Source: Microcaldota archaeon (lineage in GTDB: Archaea; Micrarchaeota; Micrarchaeia; Micrarchaeales; CABMGC01). Taken from it: a stretch of 5,720 nt of DNA. Every line of letters begins with the position of its first letter. Positions within the stretch are counted from its first letter, which is position 1. The notes beneath the pieces are model-generated. The model was not told the DNA's origin. It did no database searches and saw only the letters and a list, made by a program, of their open reading frames with translations. Below are positions 1-5,720 of the stretch, in pieces. The DNA is taken from NCBI GenBank assembly GCA_021785375.1, contig JAJYFQ010000056.1, positions 1 through 5,720 on the forward strand. The letters run 5' to 3'. A program made the position numbers and the translations under genes.

Positions 1-2
1 TC

Positions 3-311
3 CTTGATCACGCGCTTGCCGATGCTCACGTGCCTCTTCCTCGACTTGACTATGAGGCTTATCGCTACGAACGCGAAGCTCAGGAAGAGCAACGAGAAGA
101 CCATCGCTATGATGACAATCGCAAGGCTGACCACGTTCGGATTGACGAAGATGCTTGCGGTCCTGAGAAAGGTGCCTCCGGCAGTGACGAACGTAGGGAG
201 AGGCGCGAGCAGAGGTATGGCGAACGCTATTATGAAGGGTATGGAGAAGAGGAGCACGAGCTTCATGTTCTCCGTGTACGTTTCCCACGCATCTGAAAGA
301 ACGTTGGACAT
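3..311 (-). CDS. Unnamed multi-pass membrane protein, N-terminal part (runs off left edge)
   Basis: This minus-strand reading frame opens with ATG at 311-309 and stays open for 103 codons to the window edge, so the stop lies outside. Translated by hand it begins MSNVLSDAWETY. An amphipathic N-terminal stretch leads into hydrophobic segments at about residues 17-37 and 59-88, with a less hydrophobic piece (about 38-56, containing TAGG) between them. A basic, presumably cytoplasmic patch follows (KSRKRH near 89-94, then GKR). No catalytic motif is visible. I recall similar proteins of this pattern in DPANN-type archaea but know no function for the family. It is divergent from the pilin-like gene at 384 and shares a 72-base promoter region with it. 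The long plus-strand frames over the same bases are rejected because they are charged and low in complexity, whereas this frame gives coherent membrane helices. Confidence 0.75.
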   Translation of the reverse strand, partial: MSNVLSDAWETYTENMKLVLLFSIPFIIAFAIPLLAPLPTFVTAGGTFLRTASIFVNPNVVSLAIVIIAMVFSLLFLSFAFVAISLIVKSRKRHVSIGKRVIK

Positions 312-383
312 CGGTTACCACGGGCCTGATAAGGTCACATCTAACTTTGCGTAAAGATATATATATTCATAGTAGAAGTTGTA
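312..383. promoter_or_regulatory. Divergent promoter region with an A/T-rich TATA core
   Basis: The region separates two divergent starts (311 minus, 384 plus). Bases 353-369 (AAAGATATATATATTCA) form the only strongly A/T-rich block. The TATA core centred near 361 lies about 23 bases before the plus-strand ATG, a spacing expected for a leaderless archaeal transcript, and no Shine-Dalgarno sequence precedes that ATG. The core is nearly palindromic, so it could also direct transcription leftward; the transcript would then start near 335, giving the minus gene a leader of roughly 24 bases. The plus-strand use is the stronger case. Transcript starts are inferred, not seen. Confidence 0.5.
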
Positions 384-755
384 ATGGATTGGATGGGGAA
401 AGGTAAGGTGATTGTGCTTCTTGCCTATGCCGTGGCAGTGGGAGCGCTTGGCGCGCAGGGAGTTTACAACCAGACCAGCCCCTGCATAGCCCTCGCCAGA
501 AGCGCGCAGTCGGTGCAGACTCTCTCGGGTATTTTCTTCATTCTGTTCTTTATTTCAGGCCTTGCGGTATTCCTCGCTTTTCATTTCATGTACGCAGGCG
601 CGAGGGCAAGCAATGACCCGAAGCAGGGACTCTACAGAATGCTGCGCTATGCCGGCCTGGCACTCGTCATCCTGGGGCTGATATTCCTGATGCTCGTCCT
701 CTTCTATCCCGGGATTGCGATTGGCTCGAACCCGGCATGCATCGGAGGAGTCTAG
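384..755 (+). CDS. Small two-helix secreted membrane protein, pilin-like (TrbC/VirB2-type topology)
   Basis: This 123-residue protein has a signal-peptide-like N-terminus: Lys-containing start (GKGK), hydrophobic core to about residue 24, possible cleavage after ALGA. A short outward segment follows with a sequon (N29-Q-T) and C34. The first helix spans about 48-73 and ends in MYAGAR, then comes a basic loop (about 73-88, with R, K, R and R) and a second helix (about 89-113). The outward C-terminal tail contains C119. The pattern SVQT..GIFFILFFISG (43-59) matches SIQT..GVIAILLFITG in the 123-aa protein at 2768-3139, so the two look paralogous. Signal peptide plus two helices and a positive cytoplasmic loop is the design of VirB2/TrbC pilins, including the archaeal DNA-import pilins, but polymerisation is inference. 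M1 was chosen because the TATA core lies about 23 bases upstream; M4 is possible. It ends 15 bases from the convergent glycosyltransferase gene. Confidence 0.85.
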   Translation: MDWMGKGKVIVLLAYAVAVGALGAQGVYNQTSPCIALARSAQSVQTLSGIFFILFFISGLAVFLAFHFMYAGARASNDPKQGLYRMLRYAGLALVILGLIFLMLVLFYPGIAIGSNPACIGGV

Positions 756-770
756 AGGATTGATGCGGCA

Positions 771-2657
771 TCACGTGGTAAGGTTGTACACCCCTTCGCT
801 CCTGTAGACGTAGTCGCCGCCGTAGATCACCGCGTTGATGTACGTGACCCTTGACGACTCGTTGCTCCCGTTTATCACCGCATTCAGCCGATGGAGGCCG
901 CTGCCGTTCCCGAGCATTATCCTGTTCACGTTTATCAGGCAGTAGTATGCACCGCACTCGGGTTTGGTTCCTATTATGCTGTCGTTTACGAAACCGTAGA
1001 GGAGGTACTTCGTGCTGTTGTCGCTGTAGCCCTGTAGCAGGAGATAGACCGTGTGGTTCCGCGTTCCGGCGTAGGATACGTCGGCACTGTAGAGAGTGCT
1101 GTTCCCCGAGAAGCGTATGCTCTGGTTTGCCACGCCTATCCCGAAGTTCTCGCCATAACTTACGTGTGATTGGTATGTCAGGGCGATGGCGATTGCCAGG
1201 ATGAGAAGGATGGATGCATAGACAATGGGCTTGCTTCTGCGGAGACGCACGGTGATGCGGCCCCTGAGCCCCTCCTTCGGCACCATGGTTGTCGCAATGA
1301 CGAGAAAGAGGATGAAGAGGGTGTAGTATCCGATCACCGAGTGGAAGACGAAGACGAGCGGGATCAGGCTGAAGAGGGGTATGAGCTCCTTCCTGTTCCA
1401 GTAGAGCAGCATGATGGCAAGCGCAATGAAGGAGAGGAGCACGAGCGCCGGGGAGAGCGAGAGGCCCACGTTGTAGCCGTTGAGCAGAAGGAGCGAGAAC
1501 GGGCTTGATGAGAATGGTATTATGTTGCCGATGGAATGGAGTATTCCGCCGAAGAATGCGGAGGGGGCCTGGACCATGAAGTATGCGTTTATTACGAGGA
1601 AGACGGCCAGAGCCCCGAGGAAGTCCCTTGCGGCTTTCCTTGTGCCGTAGTTGTTCAGCGAGTACAGTATGAGAAGCGCCGCGGGAATCCACATCTCCTG
1701 CTGGGTCGATACGGCAAGGCCGAGCGGTATGAACGCATACCTGCTCCCTAGCCTTGCGTACGCAATAAGTATGAGGGAGAGCATGAGCAGGGTGGTGGCC
1801 GATGCAAGCGTGAACGAGAGCAGGACGAGGAAGGCTATGAACTCCGGCCTAAACTTGAAGATCTCCTTCCTGTCAGCGAGGAAGAGAGCCGTTGCAAGGA
1901 AGAGGCAGAGGAAGACCGCTATCTGCACCTTTATGCCGGTGTGGGTCAGCCCGTATACCGTTGGCTGCGAGAGAAAGTAGAACGGCGCGTACGAGAGGAA
2001 GAAGAGAGCCGGATAGTCCATGGTCCCTATGAGGGTGTTGTTCGTGGTGAGTGTCCCGCCTATGGTGCTAAGGTTCGAGTACAGAAGGCTTGAGACGGAG
2101 GTGGTGTACGGATTGGCGCCGTGCAGCATCTCGAATACCGCCTCGTGGCCCAGGAAGACCTCATCGCCCACCTTGAACTGCGTGACCAGGTAGCCGAAGA
2201 AGATCAGCGATATCAGGAGCCCCATGGCGAAGAGCGCCATCGCGGACCTCTTCCTTCCGACTACCCTGTACGCATATGCGCCCAGCGCAAAGACAAAGTA
2301 TAGGGGGAGTATGAAGAAGAGGTAGATCCCGGCAGTATGGCCGAACGCGTTTAGCGAGAGGAGCTGTGCCGAGAAGACAGGTGGCGGAGAGACGAAGAGC
2401 AGGGCGAATAACGGCAGCATCATTATGAAGAGCGCGTGCATGACCTTGTCGTGCCTGCCCTCCCTGCCGCCGAGGAGATAGACCGAGGCGTATGTAAGGA
2501 GCACCACCGTATATACCGATGACTCAATGTAGAATGAGACGTCAGCGTAGAGGTATTGGTACAGCGACTCTGAGAGGTAGATGACGAAGAGGACAAGAGC
2601 GGTATAGAATTCGATGTGCACAAGGTTCTTCCTGATACGCTCTGGAGATAGTCCCAT
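771..2657 (-). CDS. Multi-pass membrane glycosyltransferase-like protein (GT-C fold, GT87/DUF2029-like) with sequon-rich C-terminal ectodomain
   Basis: From ATG at 2657 this is 628 residues. About 12-13 hydrophobic helices fill roughly residues 15-495. The first large loop after the early helices holds an acidic site (GDEV, D165/E166, then HE at 171-172) and GANPY at 180-184; MDYPALFFL follows near 213. An acidic loop with G-x-NPY followed by a YP-type motif is characteristic of GT87/DUF2029 polyprenyl-phosphate-sugar-dependent transferases, so transfer of a mannose-like sugar on the outer membrane face is a reasonable family-level guess; donor and acceptor are unknown. After a basic segment (about 456-476) and a last helix (about 479-495) comes an outward, probably beta-rich domain of some 130 residues. 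It has nine N-X-S/T sequons (N511, 519, 534, 547, 558, 584, 596, 599, 625) and a close Cys pair (568, 573). An in-frame TTG at 2678 would add seven residues; I prefer the ATG because a TATA-like box lies about 28 bases before it. Confidence 0.8.
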   Translation of the reverse strand: MGLSPERIRKNLVHIEFYTALVLFVIYLSESLYQYLYADVSFYIESSVYTVVLLTYASVYLLGGREGRHDKVMHALFIMMLPLFALLFVSPPPVFSAQLLSLNAFGHTAGIYLFFILPLYFVFALGAYAYRVVGRKRSAMALFAMGLLISLIFFGYLVTQFKVGDEVFLGHEAVFEMLHGANPYTTSVSSLLYSNLSTIGGTLTTNNTLIGTMDYPALFFLSYAPFYFLSQPTVYGLTHTGIKVQIAVFLCLFLATALFLADRKEIFKFRPEFIAFLVLLSFTLASATTLLMLSLILIAYARLGSRYAFIPLGLAVSTQQEMWIPAALLILYSLNNYGTRKAARDFLGALAVFLVINAYFMVQAPSAFFGGILHSIGNIIPFSSSPFSLLLLNGYNVGLSLSPALVLLSFIALAIMLLYWNRKELIPLFSLIPLVFVFHSVIGYYTLFILFLVIATTMVPKEGLRGRITVRLRRSKPIVYASILLILAIAIALTYQSHVSYGENFGIGVANQSIRFSGNSTLYSADVSYAGTRNHTVYLLLQGYSDNSTKYLLYGFVNDSIIGTKPECGAYYCLINVNRIMLGNGSGLHRLNAVINGSNESSRVTYINAVIYGGDYVYRSEGVYNLTT

Positions 2658-2680
2658 GTCAACATTTCTTGCTATCAAGG

Positions 2681-2690
2681 GTTAAAAAGA
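2681..2690 (-). promoter_or_regulatory. TATA-like box of the glycosyltransferase gene, possibly also a terminator for the pilin-like gene
   Basis: Read on the minus strand, TCTTTTTAAC is centred about 28 bases before the ATG at 2657. That spacing suits an archaeal TATA box with a leaderless or near-leaderless start, and there is no Shine-Dalgarno sequence. The same T5 tract comes about 80 bases after the stop of the upstream minus-strand pilin-like gene and follows a small GC hairpin (CCGG-TGC-CCGG, bases 2696-2706), so it could instead or also end that transcript. The sequence alone cannot separate the two readings. The rest of the 110-base gap (2658-2767) shows nothing else I can support. 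Confidence 0.4.
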
Positions 2691-2767
2691 TTGGCCCGGG
2701 CACCGGATATGCAGAGTCCACCCTAGTGCCATTTATCCAGACCGGACGTTACGGGATCCTGCACGGA

Positions 2768-3139
2768 TTATGAGCAGGAGGTAACAGTGCTGCCAGCTGT
2801 TGATCCGATCGTCTTGATCAGCGTAGGCGCCAGTATAACGAGTATTATACCGACCACTGCACCGACTATCATACCCATCGACCATCCCTGCAGGTTACCC
2901 CTCAGGTTGCCCGCGGCGGGGAGCATGTGCGCGCCAGCATAGAGTGCACCTCCAGTTATGAAGAGAAGTATTGCAATGACTCCTATCACAGTCTGTATGC
3001 TGCCAACTATGCCACAGAGGCTCGTTGAGAGCGTGTATGCCCCATTATCTGCAGAAGCAACAGCACCAACAAGAGTACTTACTATCAGAGTGTAGTATAT
3101 GATCTTCAGCAATCTAGGTGTATTCATTTTCTCGCCCAT
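2768..3139 (-). CDS. TrbC/VirB2-like pilin family small membrane protein
   Basis: This 123-residue protein starts with a basic n-region and a hydrophobic core (about 10-26), with a plausible signal peptidase site after VASA (residue 30). The mature part would be about 93 residues: a short outward segment with C42, helix one (about 45-70, SIQT..GVIAILLFITGGALYAGA), a small glycine-rich loop (LPAAGNLRGNLQGW, about 73-86), helix two (about 88-108), and a Ser/Thr-rich outward tail with C122. Both cysteines fall on the same predicted side and could form a disulfide. Order and length fit TrbC/VirB2 prepilins, and the LPAAGN-type loop resembles DPANN pilin-like proteins I remember; this is a family-level call. 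It sits between MoxR and the glycosyltransferase on the same strand, 73 bases after MoxR, and appears to have its own promoter. ATG at 3139 is used; an in-frame ATG at 3127 is equally possible. Confidence 0.85.
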   Translation of the reverse strand: MGEKMNTPRLLKIIYYTLIVSTLVGAVASADNGAYTLSTSLCGIVGSIQTVIGVIAILLFITGGALYAGAHMLPAAGNLRGNLQGWSMGMIVGAVVGIILVILAPTLIKTIGSTAGSTVTSCS

Positions 3140-3212
3140 GCATAAGACATAACCTTAGATATAAGTACACTCATTTAAATATCTTTCGTTGCCTTTTGGT
3201 TGCGATTTTTCG
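3140..3212 (-). promoter_or_regulatory. Promoter region of the TrbC/VirB2-like gene
   Basis: Two A/T-rich candidates lie upstream of the minus-strand start. ATTTAAAT (3173-3180) matches the archaeal TATA consensus best and would place a transcript start near 3151, a leader of about 12 bases before the ATG at 3139. CTTATATC (3158-3165) is closer and would put the start near 3135, fitting the internal ATG at 3127 with a very short leader. An AAGGTT just inside the leader is too far from either ATG to be a convincing ribosome site. The spacing suggests the pilin-like gene can be transcribed independently of MoxR. Confidence 0.45.
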
Positions 3213-4175
3213 TCACTTAAGCGTGGCGATTATTCCGTCGATTATTCCGTGGACCCCTATGCCCCCGGTCGACCTCACGGCTATCCTGTGGCTGAGCACA
3301 GACCTGGCCAGGAACTTGATGTCATCAATCGTTGCCTCTGTCCTGCCCTGTATCAGGGCCCTGGACTTTGCGGCGCGCATGAACGCAAGGTCCGCCCTGG
3401 GGCTTGCGCCCATCACCGCATGCATGTCGGTCCTTGTCGCCCCGACTACCTTCGCGATATACTCAACAACAGGGTTTGGCAGTGCCACAAGCTTCGCCTT
3501 CTCCTGCATGTCCAGTATGTCCGTGGTGCTCACTATCTTCTTTACGATCTGCTTCTCCTCCCGCTCCTTGATCCTTATCATCTCCTCCTCTTCCTCTATC
3601 CTAGGATAGTCCACGTCTATCTTTACCAGGAACCTATCCGCAAGGACCTTTGGCAACTGCTCCGTGCCCTCGATCCTCAGCGGGTTCTGGGTTGCGAATG
3701 CTGTGAACGGCCTTGGAAGCGGCATGTCCACCCCACCAACCGTGACCTGCCTCTCCTCCAGAGTCTCCAGGAACGCGCTCATCGTCTTTGGCGGAGCCCT
3801 GTTGAGCTCGTCCACGAGGAGTATGTTCGTGAAGATCGGACCCCTCTTGAACTGAACCTCGTTCTTATCATCCAGGTACGTCTGCCCTATGATATCGGAT
3901 GGCACAAGATCCGGAGTTCCCTGCACCCTCTTGAACTCGGCCTGGATAGTCTCAGACATGGCCTTGCACATCGTCGTCTTCGCCACGCCGGGAACCCCCT
4001 CAAGAAGCGCGTGGCCGTTCGCGACGATGGTTATGAACATAAGCTCTATCGTGTCTTCCTTCCCCGCTATGTGCTTCTTCATCTCCGCAAGAACATCCGA
4101 ATAGGCTGAATGCGCGTCCAGAAAAGCACCGATTAGAGGTAGCATGCCAGGTTTATAATGCTGCCGGATCCGCAT
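3213..4175 (-). CDS. MoxR-family AAA+ ATPase
   Basis: This 320-residue protein, of normal family length, carries all MoxR-type AAA+ motifs. Walker A is GVPGVAKTT (60-68, K66); Walker B is ILLVDELNRA (118-127, D122/E123); sensor 1 is ATQNP (161-165). The arginine finger lies in LPKVLADRF (R181), and sensor 2 in the C-terminal lid helix bundle is GASPRADLA (R260). It should be an active cytoplasmic hexameric ATPase that remodels or matures a client complex. MoxR genes usually travel with DUF58 and von Willebrand A genes, but the downstream gene here is pilin-like and the upstream one is a DUF2079 protein, so the client is unknown. Its ATG shares one base with the upstream stop (TAATG, 4177-4173), suggesting co-transcription and coupled translation. 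M11 (ATG at 4145) is a credible alternative start, since it still leaves a normal N-terminal helix before the IAGKED segment. Confidence 0.93.
   Translation of the reverse strand: MRIRQHYKPGMLPLIGAFLDAHSAYSDVLAEMKKHIAGKEDTIELMFITIVANGHALLEGVPGVAKTTMCKAMSETIQAEFKRVQGTPDLVPSDIIGQTYLDDKNEVQFKRGPIFTNILLVDELNRAPPKTMSAFLETLEERQVTVGGVDMPLPRPFTAFATQNPLRIEGTEQLPKVLADRFLVKIDVDYPRIEEEEEMIRIKEREEKQIVKKIVSTTDILDMQEKAKLVALPNPVVEYIAKVVGATRTDMHAVMGASPRADLAFMRAAKSRALIQGRTEATIDDIKFLARSVLSHRIAVRSTGGIGVHGIIDGIIATLK
4151..4158 (-). promoter_or_regulatory. Possible internal TATA-like sequence at the MoxR 5' end
   Basis: On the minus strand the bases read TTATAAAC inside the first ten codons of the MoxR frame. A transcript from it would start near 4129, downstream of both M1 and M11, so the first usable ATG would be M32 (4082), which loses the helix before the conserved GKED segment. 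It is therefore probably chance or a weak internal signal, and the gene more likely depends on the DUF2079 transcript. Confidence 0.15.
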
Positions 4176-5716
4176 TATTTCAATCGGTATATCTCCACTC
4201 CAGAGTAGTTGTAGTGCAGAGTGTAGTTGCTGCCCATATACCGATAGACATTGAACTCGGTCGAGTTCATCTCGCCGTAATTGCTGATGCTCTTGTCGAT
4301 TATGATATAGTCCGGCCTGTTAAACCAGTAGTATGTGAGGTTGATGTCGCGTATTCCGCTAGAAGTAAAAACGTCAACCCGCACCGATGGTGACATTTCC
4401 AAGTTAAGAATGCGGTACATGCTCGGGTAGATGTTCGACTGCACCATAACGGTTGAATTGGATGGAACCGATGCGAGGGCACTGTTTATCTGGTCATAGT
4501 GGCTTGTAGGGCCGTAATACAATACGAGAAACCCGAGAATATTTTCAAACGAGTAGTGGAGCAGGAATACGAAGCCGAATAGAGACAGGGATAATGCGAG
4601 AGAGAGGGCGAGCGGCCTCGTAAAGTTGGGGTTCCGGAATAGGCTTTGGAGCGCAACGCCCTCGCTTTTTTTAAGGCCCTGGCATATCTTGATCCCAAGG
4701 ACCGCCGCCACAAGAGAGCCGCCGATCGCGTATGAGTAGTATTGAAGGTATAACTCGGCAAATGCGAAATTGCGTAATACGAAGACCTCAAAGAGCCATG
4801 GGGCGAGGAGTACTGCCGTGAGAACCGGATCGGCAAGCGAGCTTATTCCAAAACCCAGCACCAGTATGCTGAGCCCTAGCAGCGCGACCAGCAGGAGGTT
4901 AGGCAGGACGGGCATTGTTTGAATATTTGATAAGGCGCCTAACTGGAATCCGATAAAGTTGACGTCTTTCAGGTCCGGAGGCATTGACGCATATGCCCCT
5001 GATGCATAGAGATTGGACAGGGAGTTTGCAACGGACGAGTAGAATATCGCAAAGGCAACTGTTATGAGGAATGCCACGGCCAGCAGCGCAAGCCTCTTGT
5101 TATGCGTGACTGGATCAAACCCCTTTGACCTTTTGTAATGTGACAGTTCGTAGAGAAGAAGACCGAGTACAAGCGACATCCCGATGGCAGGCACGCTCTC
5201 CATTATGCTAAGCATGACCGCGTAGCTTAACAGGAAACCGTATCCGGAATTCCTCATGTACAGATAGAATGACAGGATGTAGAAGAACGGGATGAATCCC
5301 TCAAGGTGGATGTTGTAGGTCAGTGTTCCCACCATGGCCGCGCTGAAAAAGAAGGCGATTGAGAGGACAAGCCCGTATAGCCTGTCATTCAGGATGTCTC
5401 TCCCTATCAGGTATATCAGGATTCCGGCAATGGCGAGAGAGATGTCCTGCATCACGATGAAGTAGATGGGGCTGTTGAACACGTAGAATCCAGGAAGCAG
5501 GAGGAACGCGAAGAGTGATATGTGGTTTGAGAAGACGAAGGACTGAAGGCCTGGCACCAAATACGGATAATGAAGATACACATAGGATGAATATGGAAGC
5601 TGCCCCATGTCGAAGTAGTCCGTGCCAAGTGTCAGATACAGGTAGTTCTGGGATGCCGCCCAGAAAAGGACGTATGCCGAAGCCATTGCAACAATGGCCA
5701 TGAGATGTAGATCCAT
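4175..5716 (-). CDS. DUF2079 family multi-pass membrane protein (GT-C-like)
   Basis: This 513-residue protein has a first helix at about 5-28, then an outward loop with TDYFDMGQL (32-40, D33 and D36), matching the D-x-G acidic site that opens DUF2079 proteins. Further family marks follow: NHISLFAFLLLPGFY (64-78), a long helix with IYFIVMQDISLA (84-95), NIHLEG (135-140, H137/E139) and SIMESVP (170-176, E173). Around ten to eleven helices extend to about 400. The last 110 residues form an outward domain ending in VEIYRLK, with sequons at N420, 459, 484, 497 and 503 (another, N364, lies in an interhelical loop). The DUF2079 family resembles GT-C lipid-linked sugar transferases, but no substrate is established here. 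The stop overlaps the MoxR start. The frame stays open through the four bases before the ATG to the window edge, so a slightly longer N-terminus cannot be excluded, though helix one starting near residue 5 suits this ATG. Confidence 0.85.
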   Translation of the reverse strand: MDLHLMAIVAMASAYVLFWAASQNYLYLTLGTDYFDMGQLPYSSYVYLHYPYLVPGLQSFVFSNHISLFAFLLLPGFYVFNSPIYFIVMQDISLAIAGILIYLIGRDILNDRLYGLVLSIAFFFSAAMVGTLTYNIHLEGFIPFFYILSFYLYMRNSGYGFLLSYAVMLSIMESVPAIGMSLVLGLLLYELSHYKRSKGFDPVTHNKRLALLAVAFLITVAFAIFYSSVANSLSNLYASGAYASMPPDLKDVNFIGFQLGALSNIQTMPVLPNLLLVALLGLSILVLGFGISSLADPVLTAVLLAPWLFEVFVLRNFAFAELYLQYYSYAIGGSLVAAVLGIKICQGLKKSEGVALQSLFRNPNFTRPLALSLALSLSLFGFVFLLHYSFENILGFLVLYYGPTSHYDQINSALASVPSNSTVMVQSNIYPSMYRILNLEMSPSVRVDVFTSSGIRDINLTYYWFNRPDYIIIDKSISNYGEMNSTEFNVYRYMGSNYTLHYNYSGVEIYRLK

Positions 5717-5720
5717 CTTT

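Noticed and set aside
4..354. Plus-strand frames (116 and 88 codons) over the first 350 bases
   Set aside because: The minus-strand frame gives a coherent membrane protein with an ATG near a plausible promoter. The plus frames give charged low-complexity or scattered sequence and would run through the promoter region.
756..770. Terminator between the convergent genes
   Set aside because: The 15 bases contain neither a T tract nor an inverted repeat, so transcript ends probably lie inside the opposing gene.
667..1692. 341-codon minus-strand open frame
   Set aside because: It lies inside the glycosyltransferase gene in another frame, is rich in Arg/His/Pro/Gln with no membrane or domain pattern, and crosses the end of the convergent pilin-like gene. 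It is a frame shadow.
2696..2706. Hairpin CCGG-TGC-CCGG followed by a T tract on the minus strand as an intrinsic terminator
   Set aside because: The stem is only four pairs, nine bases of other sequence intervene, and the T5 tract is better placed as the TATA box of the next gene. It is kept only as an alternative reading.
384..3139. A complete T4SS or DNA-import system
   Set aside because: No VirB4/CedB-like ATPase or large channel gene is present in the window, and MoxR is not a T4SS motor. Only the pilin-like subunits can be supported.
3585..3600. Run of glutamates (residues 194-198) in MoxR as a repeat expansion
   Set aside because: MoxR proteins commonly have an acidic Y-P-x-x-E-E segment at this place, so a short Glu run is ordinary.
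3189..4109. 306-codon plus-strand open frame opposite MoxR
   Set aside because: It is fully antisense to a gene with intact AAA+ motifs, and its composition (many Arg, His, Leu, Tyr) shows no recognisable domain.

Overview
The window looks archaeal. Evidence: isoleucine is often encoded by ATA and arginine by AGG/AGA. Gene starts lack clear Shine-Dalgarno sites but have A/T-rich TATA-like boxes about 22-30 bases upstream, as in leaderless or near-leaderless archaeal transcription. Predicted outward-facing protein segments are dense in N-glycosylation sequons (N-X-S/T). The small two-helix pilin-like proteins and the partial membrane protein resemble families I associate with DPANN lineages such as Micrarchaeota; that placement is from memory and low confidence. 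I see no tRNA, rRNA, CRISPR array or insertion sequence.

Layout, left to right. (1) Positions 3-311, minus strand: the N-terminal 103 codons of an unnamed multi-pass membrane protein that runs off the left edge. (2) Positions 312-383: a divergent promoter region with an ATATATATAT core. (3) Positions 384-755, plus strand: a 123-aa secreted or membrane protein with a signal peptide and two helices. (4) Positions 771-2657, minus strand, convergent with (3) and only 15 bases away: a large multi-pass protein resembling GT-C/GT87-type glycosyltransferases, with a sequon-rich C-terminal ectodomain. (5) Positions 2768-3139, minus strand: a second 123-aa two-helix protein, paralogous to (3) and like TrbC/VirB2 pilins. 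(6) Positions 3213-4175, minus strand: a MoxR-family AAA+ ATPase with all key motifs. (7) Positions 4175-5716, minus strand: a DUF2079-type membrane protein that overlaps the MoxR start by one base (TAATG). Every intergenic gap is short; the longest is 110 bases.

How they may work together: almost everything here is at or aimed at the cell surface. Two GT-C-like enzymes could build or transfer lipid-linked sugars on the outer face of the membrane. Two pilin-like proteins, one with a sequon in its mature part, could be surface polymers or T4SS/DNA-import-like pilins. MoxR could remodel a surface or envelope complex. Their cooperation is inferred only from proximity. No VirB4, CedB or other T4SS motor, and no DUF58/VWA partner of MoxR, lies inside the window.
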